DNA of 64,000 nt from contig CADCVF010000018.1 in the NCBI GenBank assembly GCA_902806095.1, positions 52,492-116,491 on the forward strand, in the 5' to 3' direction. The translations under genes and the position numbers were made by a program. Source of the stretch: an uncultured Rubrobacteraceae bacterium (GTDB taxonomy: Bacteria > Actinomycetota > Rubrobacteria > Rubrobacterales > Rubrobacteraceae). This document shows, piece by piece, positions 49,556 through 57,252 of the stretch. How positions within the stretch are numbered: the first letter of the stretch is position 1; every line of letters starts with the position of its first letter. The notes beneath the pieces are model-generated. The model made no database searches and was not told the origin of the DNA. It saw only the letters and a list, made by a program, of their open reading frames with translations.

Positions 49556-50749
49556 ATGACCGTGAACGATCAGATGCACAGAGGCATGGCCGAAGCCACG
49601 CGCCTCACGCGGCAGGGCCATCTTGAGGAGGCGACCGCCGCTATCCAGCGCACCCTCGGAGGTAAGTTCTTCCCAGCTTCGTCACCGGCAGGCGTCGACG
49701 ACACGGATGTTCCGATAGACGTTACCTCAAGGCTCGTGAAAGAGACCCCCCAAGGTCCGGCTAGCGGCAGGCCTAAGGCCGTTCGTGAGACCGACTCGGC
49801 TGCGCGAGCTACCCCGCGGCCGACCCTGCGCGCTCCACGGAAGGCGGCAAGAAGGCCCACCTCCGTAGGCGTGCCAAAGGGAGGACGCTTCGTCGAGCGT
49901 TCTTACACCAACAGCGCCGGGACCCGCTCCTACAAACTTTACATCCCGAGCGGCTACACCGGGCAGGCCGTCCCCCTGATCGTCATGCTGCACGGTTGCA
50001 CCCAGAGCCCGGACGACTTCGCTACGGGCACCCGCATGAACGAGCTCGCCGAGGAGCACACAATCCTCGTCGCGTATCCCGCGCAAGCGGGCAACGCTAA
50101 CATGCAGAAGTGCTGGAACTGGTTCCAGGCCGCGGACCAGCAGCGCGGTCGGGGCGAGCCGTCGCTCATTGCGGGCATCACGAGACAGGTAGTAGACCAG
50201 TACGAGGTCGCCGAAGGCAGGGTGTACGTAGCCGGAATGTCGGCAGGAGGAGCGATGGCCGCGATTATGGGCGCGACCTATCCCGACCTCTACGCCGCGA
50301 TCGGCGTCCACTCCGGCCTAGCCCCTGGATCAGCCCACGATATCTCTTCCGCGTTCACCGCGATGCGCCAGGGCGGACCGGTAGTCGCACACAACGATGT
50401 TGCTGAAGGAAAGCATCGGGAGATCCTACCAACGATATTGTTTCATGGGGATGGCGATACTACCGTTCATCCGCGCAACGGTGACCGCCTTCTGGCCCAT
50501 CTAGTCCCTGGCGGGCACGGCCCGCCACCACGAGTGAGGACACGCCAGGGTCAGGTGCCCGGCGGTTACGAGTACACCAGGTTCATCTACCGCAACGCGG
50601 AAGGTCGAGATCTCGTGGAGCGGTGGAGCGTGCACGGGCTAGGACACGCCTGGTCGGGCGGGAGCTACCCAGGCTCGTACACGGATCCCAGAGGGCCCCA
50701 TGCCTCGGCCGAGATGGTGCGTTTCTTCGGACAGAACCACAAACGCTAA
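49556..50749 (+). CDS. PHB depolymerase family esterase
   Basis: A 397-residue alpha/beta hydrolase. The first 110 residues contain a helix M-H-R-G-M-A-E-A-T-R-L-T-R-Q-G and a linker. The catalytic domain shows V-M-L-H-G-C near residue 145 (oxyanion region), the nucleophile box G-M-S-A-G-G near 224, a D near 310 in F-H-G-D-G-D and H in L-G-H-A-W-S-G-G near 365. Proteins of this family hydrolyse polyhydroxybutyrate or feruloyl and acetyl esters; a signal peptide is absent, so intracellular use is likely. Ribosome site AAAGGAAGG precedes it. Confidence 0.88.
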   Translation: MTVNDQMHRGMAEATRLTRQGHLEEATAAIQRTLGGKFFPASSPAGVDDTDVPIDVTSRLVKETPQGPASGRPKAVRETDSAARATPRPTLRAPRKAARRPTSVGVPKGGRFVERSYTNSAGTRSYKLYIPSGYTGQAVPLIVMLHGCTQSPDDFATGTRMNELAEEHTILVAYPAQAGNANMQKCWNWFQAADQQRGRGEPSLIAGITRQVVDQYEVAEGRVYVAGMSAGGAMAAIMGATYPDLYAAIGVHSGLAPGSAHDISSAFTAMRQGGPVVAHNDVAEGKHREILPTILFHGDGDTTVHPRNGDRLLAHLVPGGHGPPPRVRTRQGQVPGGYEYTRFIYRNAEGRDLVERWSVHGLGHAWSGGSYPGSYTDPRGPHASAEMVRFFGQNHKR

Positions 50750-50786
50750 AGCGGTTCGCAGGAGGCTGTGCCTCCTGCGAACCGCT
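50750..50786 (+). terminator. Long hairpin after esterase gene
   Basis: AGCGGTTCGCAGGAGG pairs with CCTCCTGCGAACCGCT over 16 bp around the loop CTGTG, starting at the base after the esterase stop codon. A strong terminator or mRNA end-stabiliser; it has no T-run. Confidence 0.7.
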
Positions 50787-50804
50787 GCTACAGGCATCAG
50801 CTTG

Positions 50805-50860
50805 TTCTGGCTGAATTGCTGACAAGCGAAGGCCTGAAAGGCTGAAGCGTGCTGAATTGC
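50805..50860. repeat. Composite intergenic repeat (single reverse arm)
   Basis: CTGAATTGCTGACAAGC, AAGGCCTGAAAGGCT and GTGCTGAATTGC are the reverse arm. Read along the minus strand, AGCAATTCAGCACG follows the slipin terminator hairpin. No forward arm is present on the plus-strand side. Confidence 0.65.
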
Positions 50861-50888
50861 TTGCAAAGAGGGTTCACCCTCTTTGCAA
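50861..50888 (-). terminator. Perfect hairpin at slipin gene end
   Basis: TTGCAAAGAGGG and CCCTCTTTGCAA form a 12-bp stem around a 4-base loop. The slipin stop codon begins at the next base, so the hairpin starts directly after translation ends. Confidence 0.7.
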
Positions 50889-51896
50889 TTACAGCGCGTT
50901 CTCCCGCCTGGCCGGAAGCTCGCCGTTCGGGTCTGCGCCTGGAGTCTGGAGCCGGCGTTGCTCTCCTTCGTCCTGTGAGGCGGCCTCGCTGGCGAGGGAG
51001 GCGCCGCCGGCGAGGGCTCCGAGAGTCCCTGCGAGGTCCTGTATCTCGGAAGGAACGACGAAGAGCTTGCTCGCAGGACCTTTCGCCATCTCGGGCAGCG
51101 CCTTCAGGTAGAGGTAGCGGAGTGATTCGGGAGAGAGATCAGAGCTTTCGAGCCGCTCGAAGAGCTTGCCCGTCATCTCTATCTGGGCAGCCTGGACGTT
51201 GCGGTAGGCTTCGGCCTCGCCCTCGGCGCGTAGTACGGCCGCCCGCTGATCGCCTTCAGCGCGAAGGATCGCGGACTCCTTTTCGCCTTCGGACTTCAGG
51301 ATCGCGGCTCGCTTGTCGCCTTCGGCGGTCAGGATGGCGGCGCGGCGGGTCCGTTCGGCCTGCATCTGCTTTTCCATCGCCTGCTGGATATCTCTCGGGG
51401 GTATGATCTCCTTGAGTTCGACCCTCGTCACCCTGATGCCCCAGTTCTCCGTTACCTCGTCGAGTACCGTGCGCAGCTTCGCGTTGATCTCGTCGCGGGA
51501 GGTCAGGGTCTTGTCGAGGATGAGGTTGCCGATGACGTTCCTCAGGGTGGTCTGCGTGATCTGCTCCAGCGCCAGGTGAAAGTTCGCGACCTCGTACTCG
51601 GATGCCCTGGCGTCCACGACCTGGTAGTAGACGACCGTCGAGATCTGCATCCCCACGTTGTCGCTCGTGATGACCGCCTGCGGCTGGAACGCGATGACCT
51701 GTTCCCTGAGATCCGTTTTGGGCAACATACGATCGACGACAGGGACGACGAAGGTAAGCCCGCTCTCGGCAGTGCGGTGGTAGCGTCCGAGACGCTGCAC
51801 TATGGCCACCCTGCTCTGCGGGATGATCCTGATGCTCCGCGCCGCCACCAGAAAGACCACGAGCGCGAGCACCGCCAACCCTATAAGGCCGGTCAT
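50889..51896 (-). CDS. Slipin (SPFH/stomatin-like) membrane protein
   Basis: A 335-residue protein with an N-terminal membrane segment (residues 1-22), an SPFH domain with I-I-P-Q-S-R-V-A-I-V-Q-R-L-G-R-Y near 28, Y-Y-Q-V-V-D-A and I-G-N-L-I-L-D-K-T-L, followed by an Ala/Glu/Arg-rich coiled coil (residues 180-245) and an unstructured tail. Slipins form membrane scaffolds linked to lipid order and proteolysis. It is coupled to nfeD by a 4-base overlap. The ATG follows AAGGAGG. Confidence 0.92.
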   Translation of the reverse strand: MTGLIGLAVLALVVFLVAARSIRIIPQSRVAIVQRLGRYHRTAESGLTFVVPVVDRMLPKTDLREQVIAFQPQAVITSDNVGMQISTVVYYQVVDARASEYEVANFHLALEQITQTTLRNVIGNLILDKTLTSRDEINAKLRTVLDEVTENWGIRVTRVELKEIIPPRDIQQAMEKQMQAERTRRAAILTAEGDKRAAILKSEGEKESAILRAEGDQRAAVLRAEGEAEAYRNVQAAQIEMTGKLFERLESSDLSPESLRYLYLKALPEMAKGPASKLFVVPSEIQDLAGTLGALAGGASLASEAASQDEGEQRRLQTPGADPNGELPARRENAL

Positions 51897-52354
51897 GATT
51901 TATCCTCCTTCGTCTCCACGATATCGACCAGGGCGGTAAGCCCGTCTGTGTCAAGCACCCTCACCCTGGTGCCTCGCTCTAACTTTTCGTCGGGATGCAA
52001 CGAGCGGGCCGTCCAGAACTCTCCGCTGCCTACTCGCACCATCCCCTTGCCTCCAGCCTCTATCTCCTCCGTCACCACAGCGCTCTTGCCCGTGACCCCG
52101 CGGTGTCCGAGGTACCCCTCCCCACCCCCAAGAGCGAGCCGGTTCAAGAAAGCGGGACGCAGGATGACCATGCTGAGAACCGAGGCCGCGAGGAACCCCA
52201 CGGCCTGGACCGTGATGCCGAATCCGAGCAGGGCGGCCACGAGCCCGACAACAGCGCCGAGCGAGAAGAAGAGCAGGAAGAAAGAGATGGTGAGAAGCTC
52301 ACCGACGAAGGCAAGCGCCGCCAGCGCCACCCAGAAAATGATCTCCCAATCCAA
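51893..52354 (-). CDS. NfeD family protein
   Basis: A 153-residue membrane protein with four hydrophobic segments in the first 85 residues and a C-terminal OB-fold domain (G-E-F-W-T-A-R-S, G-T-R-V-R-V-L-D-T-D-G). Short NfeD proteins act together with slipins, whose gene is directly downstream. It starts with TTG eight bases after AGGAGG. The nucleoside hydrolase gene is divergent. Confidence 0.9.
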   Translation of the reverse strand: MDWEIIFWVALAALAFVGELLTISFFLLFFSLGAVVGLVAALLGFGITVQAVGFLAASVLSMVILRPAFLNRLALGGGEGYLGHRGVTGKSAVVTEEIEAGGKGMVRVGSGEFWTARSLHPDEKLERGTRVRVLDTDGLTALVDIVETKEDKS

Positions 52355-52465
52355 GTCTCGTGCCTCCTGGCGTAAGTTTACACCACCGTCGCGAGCGCGG
52401 AACCGACCTGCGGCCTTCCCACCGGCCTACAATACGACCGTGACCATCGAATCTGACAGGAGACT

Positions 52466-53341
52466 ATGGACCCGACACGCGTAGTACTCGACTGCGACAC
52501 CGCGAACGAGGTAGACGACCAGTTCGCCATCGCCCACGCGCTCGGGCTGCCTGAGGGGACGCTGGATGTGCGGGCTGTGATCTCCTTGCACAATACGACT
52601 GCCCACGGCCCTGGCTCACGCGACATGTACCAGGAGGAGGCCGAGCGGGTGGTCGCCCTGTGCGGGAGCGACGTGCCCTGTATCGCAGGCGCGGAGCGCC
52701 CGATGGAGCGCAGGAATGAGCCGGTGCCGAGCGCGGGCCTCGAGTTCCTCGTCGAAGAAGCGCGCCAGGGCCCGCTGACCATCATCGCCACGGGACCGGC
52801 GACGGACGCTGCCTCGCTGCTCCTGGCGGCGCCGGAGTCGCGGGAGAACGTGCGCGTCGTCTGGCTCGGAGGGTTCGGTGACGAAGCCAGCTACAGAGAC
52901 TGGCAGAACAGGATGGGAGAGCTCAACGGCAGGGCCGACATCGCAGCCTGGCGCACGTTGCTGGAAGAACCCGTGGATCTCCTGCACATCCCCACGTGGC
53001 CCGCGCCCGCGAAGATACTGGTAGATCCGACTTCATTCGGAGAGGAGCTGCGCGCGCTCGGACGGCCCGTCGCATCGTACCTGGCCGAGATCCTGCAGCC
53101 TCTGGCCGCCGAGTACGAGGACCGGCCCGGAAAGGAACTGTGGGATCTGGCCTGCGTCGCCGCCGTCGCAGATCCCGCGTCCGTAACGGCCGGACCACAA
53201 GCCGTCCCGACCCTGGACGCGGCGGGTGCACACGATTTCACGCAGCCAGGTCGGGAAGTGACCGTAATATCGGATCTCAACGAACGACGAATACTCGCCG
53301 GCCTCATGGAAGCTCTAGCACGCCACCCAGAAAGCGGGTAG
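52466..53341 (+). CDS. Nucleoside hydrolase (IUNH family)
   Basis: A 291-residue calcium-dependent hydrolase that cleaves the N-glycosidic bond of nucleosides. The N-terminal calcium-binding motif is D-C-D-T-A-N-E-V-D-D near residue 9. A later segment, D-L-A-C-V-A-A-V near 226, corresponds to the C-terminal aspartate that completes the calcium site. No catalytic histidine pattern typical of preferred inosine/uridine enzymes was identified, so base preference is unknown. The ATG follows AGGAG. Its stop lies inside an imperfect hairpin. Confidence 0.85.
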   Translation: MDPTRVVLDCDTANEVDDQFAIAHALGLPEGTLDVRAVISLHNTTAHGPGSRDMYQEEAERVVALCGSDVPCIAGAERPMERRNEPVPSAGLEFLVEEARQGPLTIIATGPATDAASLLLAAPESRENVRVVWLGGFGDEASYRDWQNRMGELNGRADIAAWRTLLEEPVDLLHIPTWPAPAKILVDPTSFGEELRALGRPVASYLAEILQPLAAEYEDRPGKELWDLACVAAVADPASVTAGPQAVPTLDAAGAHDFTQPGREVTVISDLNERRILAGLMEALARHPESG

Positions 53342-53367
53342 AGAAAGGGTCGACCCTCCCTCTACCT
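53338..53367 (+). terminator. Imperfect hairpin at nucleoside hydrolase end
   Basis: GGTAGAGAAAGGG pairs with CCCTCCCTCTACC around TCGA with two mismatches; the stem includes the TAG stop codon. Confidence 0.5.
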
Positions 53368-53374
53368 GCGCTTG

Positions 53375-53602
53375 TCAGCCAGTCAGCACGCCTGCTTCGC
53401 AGGCTTGTCAGCATTTCAGCACGCCGCCAGGCGGCTTGTCAGCACTTCAGCACGAACGTGGTCGGCGAAGGGCGAGGATAACAACCGGACGAGGATAGGC
53501 CAAACTTACGTTCTTGAGAGCTGCGTAGCCGCGTAGCGGTCTCGTCTACAGAAAGCTGAAATGCTGACAAGCGACAGCCGTAGGCTGGAGCGTGCTGAAA
53601 TG
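53375..53602. repeat. Composite intergenic repeat, long copy
   Basis: Forward units occur three times with GCCTGCTTCGCAGGC, GCCGCCAGGCGGC and CTTGTCAGCA spacers. Unique sequence spans about 53456-53550. The reverse arm has GCTGAAATGCTGACAAGC, a CAGCCGTAGGCTG palindrome and GTGCTGAAATGCTAA, whose complement supplies the NUDIX stop codon. Confidence 0.8.
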
Positions 53603-53995
53603 CTAATCCACCGCGTCGGAGATGATCCGGGCGTGGTCGAAGGCCAGTTCGACCGCGGCCGGATCTAGGACGCCGATCTCGGAGGCGTCCGAGGCGGCCC
53701 GCATCTGGCCGCCCAGGACACGGACCAGGAATGCGACGCTTACGTTGTGGCCGCGTGGGTCGCGGTCCGGCCCGGAGTAGACGCCGACGAGGCGTGAGAT
53801 CTCCACGGCGAGGCCCGTCTCCTCTGCGGCCTCGCGTACGGCGGCCTCATGCACCGTCTCCCCCACCTCCACGAAACCTCCTGGCAGCGCCCATTGCCCC
53901 TCAAAGGGGTCGCTGCCACGGCGGATCAAGACCACCCCAGCCTCGGAAGGGATCACCACGTCGACCATCAGCTTCGGCGTCTCTGGTCCTGCCAG
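53603..53995 (-). CDS. NUDIX hydrolase, apparently CTG-initiated
   Basis: A 130-residue NUDIX protein. The NUDIX box G-G-F-V-E-V-G-E-T-V-H-E-A-A-V-R-E-A-A-E-E-T-G is complete, giving the metal-binding E-E residues; it resembles ADP-ribose pyrophosphatases or NUDIX repressors. Homologues extend about nine residues before the first ATG (53968), and P-K-L-M-V-D-V-V is family-like. CTG at 53995 lies eight bases after a perfect AGGAGG and is in frame, while the ATG at 53968 has no ribosome site. The stop TAG overlaps a repeat arm. Confidence 0.85.
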   Translation of the reverse strand: MAGPETPKLMVDVVIPSEAGVVLIRRGSDPFEGQWALPGGFVEVGETVHEAAVREAAEETGLAVEISRLVGVYSGPDRDPRGHNVSVAFLVRVLGGQMRAASDASEIGVLDPAAVELAFDHARIISDAVD

Positions 53996-54003
53996 GGCTC
54001 ATA

Positions 54004-54009
54004 CCTCCT
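54004..54009 (-). promoter_or_regulatory. Ribosome binding site deciding NUDIX start
   Basis: AGGAGG, read on the minus strand, is eight bases before the CTG at 53995. An out-of-frame ATG lies one base after it, too close for normal use. Confidence 0.55.
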
Positions 54010-54160
54010 GCGTGCCCGTCACGCTGAAAAGTTACGCCGTGTCGCGGTGAGCGACTAGGTGCATTATCTTGGTTCGCGCTGCCTGGGGCAACAGATCGGA
54101 TCCAGGCCGGGCATCCCCTGCGAAAGAGGGTATGCTCTGCACAGTGACAGGCAGATACAC

Positions 54161-54772
54161 GTGAAGATACTCTGCATCAGCGACCGGGTGGAGTCTATGC
54201 TGTACGGCCCGAACCTGACCTCGTATGCCAGGGGCGTCGAGGCGGTTATCTCCTGCGGGGACCTGCCCTTCGATTACCTCGAGTACATCGTCACCTTCCT
54301 CGGCGCCCCGGTCTACTACGTGCTTGGGAACCACGATCCCGGCCCAGATGGCCCAGAGTACCCCGGTGGTTGCACGCCGCTCGACGGGCGGGTCGTGGAG
54401 GGCGAAGGCGGCGGGGTGGTGCTCGCCGGACTCTCGGGGTCTCCTCTTTACTCGGGCGGTCCCAACCAGTACACCGAGCGCCACATGCGCCGCCGGGCGC
54501 GGGCGCTCTCGGTCAGGATTCGTTGCCGGGGCCTCCTCGGCCGTCCGAAGCCCAGGATCTTCGCGACCCACTCCCCGCCCTTCGGCCTCGGGGACGAGGA
54601 GGATATGGCCCACGTGGGCTTCGAGTCCTTCGTGGACCTGATCGACAGGCACGAACCCTCCCTGTGGCTACATGGACACGTACACCTTTACGGGCCGGAT
54701 CAGGAAAGGGTCCTACAGAAGGGAGAGACCAAGATCGTCAACGTCTACGGTCACCGAATCCTCGACGTGTAA
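54161..54772 (+). CDS. Metallophosphoesterase family protein
   Basis: A 203-residue calcineurin-like phosphoesterase. Conserved metal motifs appear as S-D-R-V-E near residue 7 (a variant of D-x-H), G-D-L near 31, G-N-H-D near 52, T-H-S-P-P near 137 and H-G-H-V-H near 172. The first motif lacks the usual histidine, which may alter the first metal site. GTG at 54161 begins V-K-I-L-C-I-S-D; a longer frame has no homology. TATGCT at 54131 may be the -10 box. Confidence 0.85.
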   Translation: MKILCISDRVESMLYGPNLTSYARGVEAVISCGDLPFDYLEYIVTFLGAPVYYVLGNHDPGPDGPEYPGGCTPLDGRVVEGEGGGVVLAGLSGSPLYSGGPNQYTERHMRRRARALSVRIRCRGLLGRPKPRIFATHSPPFGLGDEEDMAHVGFESFVDLIDRHEPSLWLHGHVHLYGPDQERVLQKGETKIVNVYGHRILDV

Positions 54773-54838
54773 CTTTCCCCGCTCCGCGCCCTTGTTGGCG
54801 AGGGCTGGGAACGGTAGATTGGTCCATTAGAGAGGTTT

Positions 54839-55705
54839 ATGGATCCCCACGAGCAGTCCGACAGAGACTTTTCACGCGCCCGCAGAAAGGCTTTTCTGCG
54901 GCGGATCGGCGCATACCTGCGCAGAGACCCAGGCTCCAACCAGTTGCTCTCCTTCGACGAGGTCAAGGGGGCTCTGGGTGCCATCTCGCAGGTCTACCTC
55001 GGGCTGCGCGAGGTGCCCGTCTCCAAGATCGTCGGTAGCGTCGGACGTCACAGGGACTTCGACAGGGCCTTCCTGCCTTCGAAGCCCGACCTCGGCACCC
55101 GCTGGAGGCGGATAGACGAGATCATGCACAGGGCCGAAGAGTTGCCCCCCGTCAGCCTGTACAAGATCGGGGACGCCTACTTCGTCCAGGACGGCAACCA
55201 CAGGGTCTCGGTAGCCCGCCAGCAGGGCGTCGAGATGATCGACGCCGAGGTCATAGAGCTACGCAGCAGGGTGCCCGTGGACTCGGCGCTGACGGCCCGC
55301 GACCTGCTCCACAAGCTCGAGCATCGCCACCTTCTGGAGCGCCTACCCATCGACCGCGTGCTACCCGAGATCAAGGTCGAGTTCTCCGATGTCGCCGACT
55401 ACAGGAGGCTCGCAACCTACATCGAGGCGCACGGCTTCAGGGTCACCCAGCTCTGGAGGCGCTATGTCTCACCGGAAGAGATCCTGAGAGACTGGTACGA
55501 ATACGGTTACCGTCCGATATCGGAGATGATCAGGGAGGATCGTATACTCGACGCATTCCCCGACCGCACCGAGCTCGATCTTTACCTCTGGATCGTCTAC
55601 CATCGCGAGCGCCTGGCGCTGGAGGCCCGCGACGAGAAGATCTCTCCGCAGGCCGCCAAGGACGACATCCTGAAGAACGTCCCCCGCCGGCGCCGACGAT
55701 CCTGA
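54839..55705 (+). CDS. ParB-nuclease-like domain protein
   Basis: A 288-residue soluble protein. A ParB/Srx-like core lies near residues 55-125, with V-P-V-S-K-I-V-G-S-V-G-R, L-Y-K-I-G-D-A-Y-F-V-Q-D-G-N-H-R-V-S-V-A-R near 100-120. The C-terminal half is highly charged and helical. Similar proteins are widespread in Actinobacteria and Chloroflexi without a known role. It is preceded by the phosphoesterase gene with 66 bases between. The ATG follows AGAGAGGTTT. Confidence 0.8.
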   Translation: MDPHEQSDRDFSRARRKAFLRRIGAYLRRDPGSNQLLSFDEVKGALGAISQVYLGLREVPVSKIVGSVGRHRDFDRAFLPSKPDLGTRWRRIDEIMHRAEELPPVSLYKIGDAYFVQDGNHRVSVARQQGVEMIDAEVIELRSRVPVDSALTARDLLHKLEHRHLLERLPIDRVLPEIKVEFSDVADYRRLATYIEAHGFRVTQLWRRYVSPEEILRDWYEYGYRPISEMIREDRILDAFPDRTELDLYLWIVYHRERLALEARDEKISPQAAKDDILKNVPRRRRRS

Positions 55706-55867
55706 ACCAGGCATGGTCTTCGGCTGTCTCTACTGCGCTGACTCGGCCGACTCGTGCTCCGGTTGCACCGGCCTTATAATTCTCGGGGTCGGGTTGGGAC
55801 CGCTTTGCCGGTCGGGCCCGCGACCTTGACGCCATGGTAAAGAGCACACAGCGGTGAAGGGAGCACT

Positions 55868-56902
55868 ATGGACACTTCTAACGGGCCGTCCCGGCAGCCC
55901 GAAAGGCACGCAGAGGAACCCAGGAGACGGCGCAGATGGCCCTATGTGGTCGGGGGGCTGGTGGCATTCGGTCTGGTCGGCCTCGCCGTCGTGGCAGTAG
56001 TCCTGCTCCTGGTGGTGGGTGGCACCATGGTCCCCGCCGTCTACGACGAGGAGTATGTGGCCGGTGACGGACCGGACACGATAGCCGTCGTGCCCGTTGA
56101 GGGTACGATCGCCCCGGCCGATAACGCCCTGGGCGGGACGCAGCCGACTGCCACGCCGGAAGGACTCGCAGACGCACTGCGCCAGGCCGGGCAGGACACG
56201 AGCATCGTCGCTGTAGTGCTAGAGGTCAACTCCCCTGGTGGCGGGGTGACGGCGAGCGATGAGATGCACCAGAGCATCCTGGATTTCAGGGAGAACACGG
56301 GTAAGCCGGTCGTCGTCTCCATGGGAGATACCGCAGCCTCGGGCGGCTACTACATCTCGACCGCAGCAGACCGCATCGTCGCCAACGAGACGACCCTGAC
56401 GGGCTCATTGGGCGTCATATTCCAGCTCAACAATTTCGCAGAGGCCGCTGACAAGTACGGCATAAAGCAGGTGGTCATAAAGAGCGGGGAGTACAAGGAC
56501 ATGGGTAACGCCTTTCGCGAGATGAGGCCGGACGAGCGTAAGATCTTCCAGTCGATCGTGGACGAGTCATACTCCGAGTTCGTCGATGTGATCTCCGAGG
56601 GCCGCCGCATTCCGGAGGATAGGGTGCGTGAGATCGCCGACGGCCGCGTGTACTCCGGAAGCCAGGCTAGGGATCTCGGGCTCGTCGATTCCTTCGGAGA
56701 CCTCGACGAAGCGTCCGCCACCGCAGGCACGCTCGCCGGCACGAAAGACGCTACCGTGGTCCGCTACGTTCAGGAGCCGACCCTGACCGAGACCCTCCTG
56801 GCGCGCCTGGCCCCGCAGGAGCCGCAGGCCCAGCAGATCATGGAGGCCGCGGGCCTAGGTCTGGAACCGAAGCCTTACTACCTCTACCTGCCAGGAGCCT
56901 GA
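55868..56902 (+). CDS. sppA: Signal peptide peptidase SppA
   Basis: A 344-residue S49 protease anchored by one N-terminal helix (residues 25-49). The catalytic serine lies in D-T-A-A-S-G-G-Y-Y near residue 158 and the general-base lysine in I-K-S-G-E-Y-K near 205, both outside the membrane. The short form of SppA degrades signal peptides left after secretion. A typical ribosome site, AAGGGAG, precedes the ATG. A TATAAT lies at 55775, though without a good -35 box. Confidence 0.92.
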   Translation: MDTSNGPSRQPERHAEEPRRRRRWPYVVGGLVAFGLVGLAVVAVVLLLVVGGTMVPAVYDEEYVAGDGPDTIAVVPVEGTIAPADNALGGTQPTATPEGLADALRQAGQDTSIVAVVLEVNSPGGGVTASDEMHQSILDFRENTGKPVVVSMGDTAASGGYYISTAADRIVANETTLTGSLGVIFQLNNFAEAADKYGIKQVVIKSGEYKDMGNAFREMRPDERKIFQSIVDESYSEFVDVISEGRRIPEDRVREIADGRVYSGSQARDLGLVDSFGDLDEASATAGTLAGTKDATVVRYVQEPTLTETLLARLAPQEPQAQQIMEAAGLGLEPKPYYLYLPGA

Positions 56903-57008
56903 CTCTTTGGAAGCATTTCAGCACTTCAGCACGCTCAGCCAGGGCTTCGAGTCCGCTTGAATGGAATCGCGTTCGGGCTTGGGGCAGAGTGGGGCTATCC
57001 TATACGTC

Positions 57009-57028
57009 ATTCCCGCGAAAGCGGGAAT
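57009..57028. repeat. 20-base palindrome resembling the Neisseria dRS3 element
   Basis: ATTCCC-GCGAAAGC-GGGAAT fits the dRS3 consensus ATTCCC-N8-GGGAAT exactly. The 8-bp stem closes on a GAAA tetraloop. Similar REP-like hairpins occur in many Proteobacteria; in this window it is a single copy. Confidence 0.5.
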
Positions 57029-57210
57029 TCACTGCGATGAGTAGCTCCTACCACGATGGTGCTTGGAGTCATAGCGTCAGTATTTATCCGGACTTCGTAT
57101 CACTTGCCACGGAGTCTGGCTGCGCGTGGGAGACTCGCTGGCTAAGGCAATCGCTGAAGTGCTGACAAGCCGCTGGCGAAGCCTGGCGGAGTGCTGACTG
57201 GCTGAAATGC

Positions 57211-57245
57211 GCGGGTTTTGGAAGGGTGGTCCTTCCAAAACCCGC
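57211..57245. terminator. Perfect 15-bp stem hairpin, second copy
   Basis: The stem GCGGGTTTTGGAAGG / CCTTCCAAAACCCGC is identical to that at 18841-18875; the loop is GTGGT rather than GTTGA. It lies seven bases after the NlpC/P60 gene stop. Confidence 0.65.
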
Positions 57246-57252
57246 TGTAACG

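Larger units (their letters stand above)
56903..57252. repeat. 350-base gap with composite repeat, small REP and hairpin
   Basis: The plus arm AGCATTTCAGCACTTCAGCACG begins nine bases after the sppA stop. Unique sequence follows from about 56940 to 57145 and includes a separate 20-base palindrome at 57009-57028. The reverse arm (GAAGTGCTGACAAGC, CGCTGGCGAAGCCTGGCG, GTGCTGACTGGCTGAAATGC) runs into a terminator hairpin ahead of the NlpC/P60 stop. No gene is seen. Confidence 0.75.

Noticed and set aside
53375..53602. Repeat clusters as CRISPR arrays
   Set aside because: Unit length and spacing are irregular, spacers are GC palindromes rather than unique sequences, units occur in both orientations and no cas genes are present.
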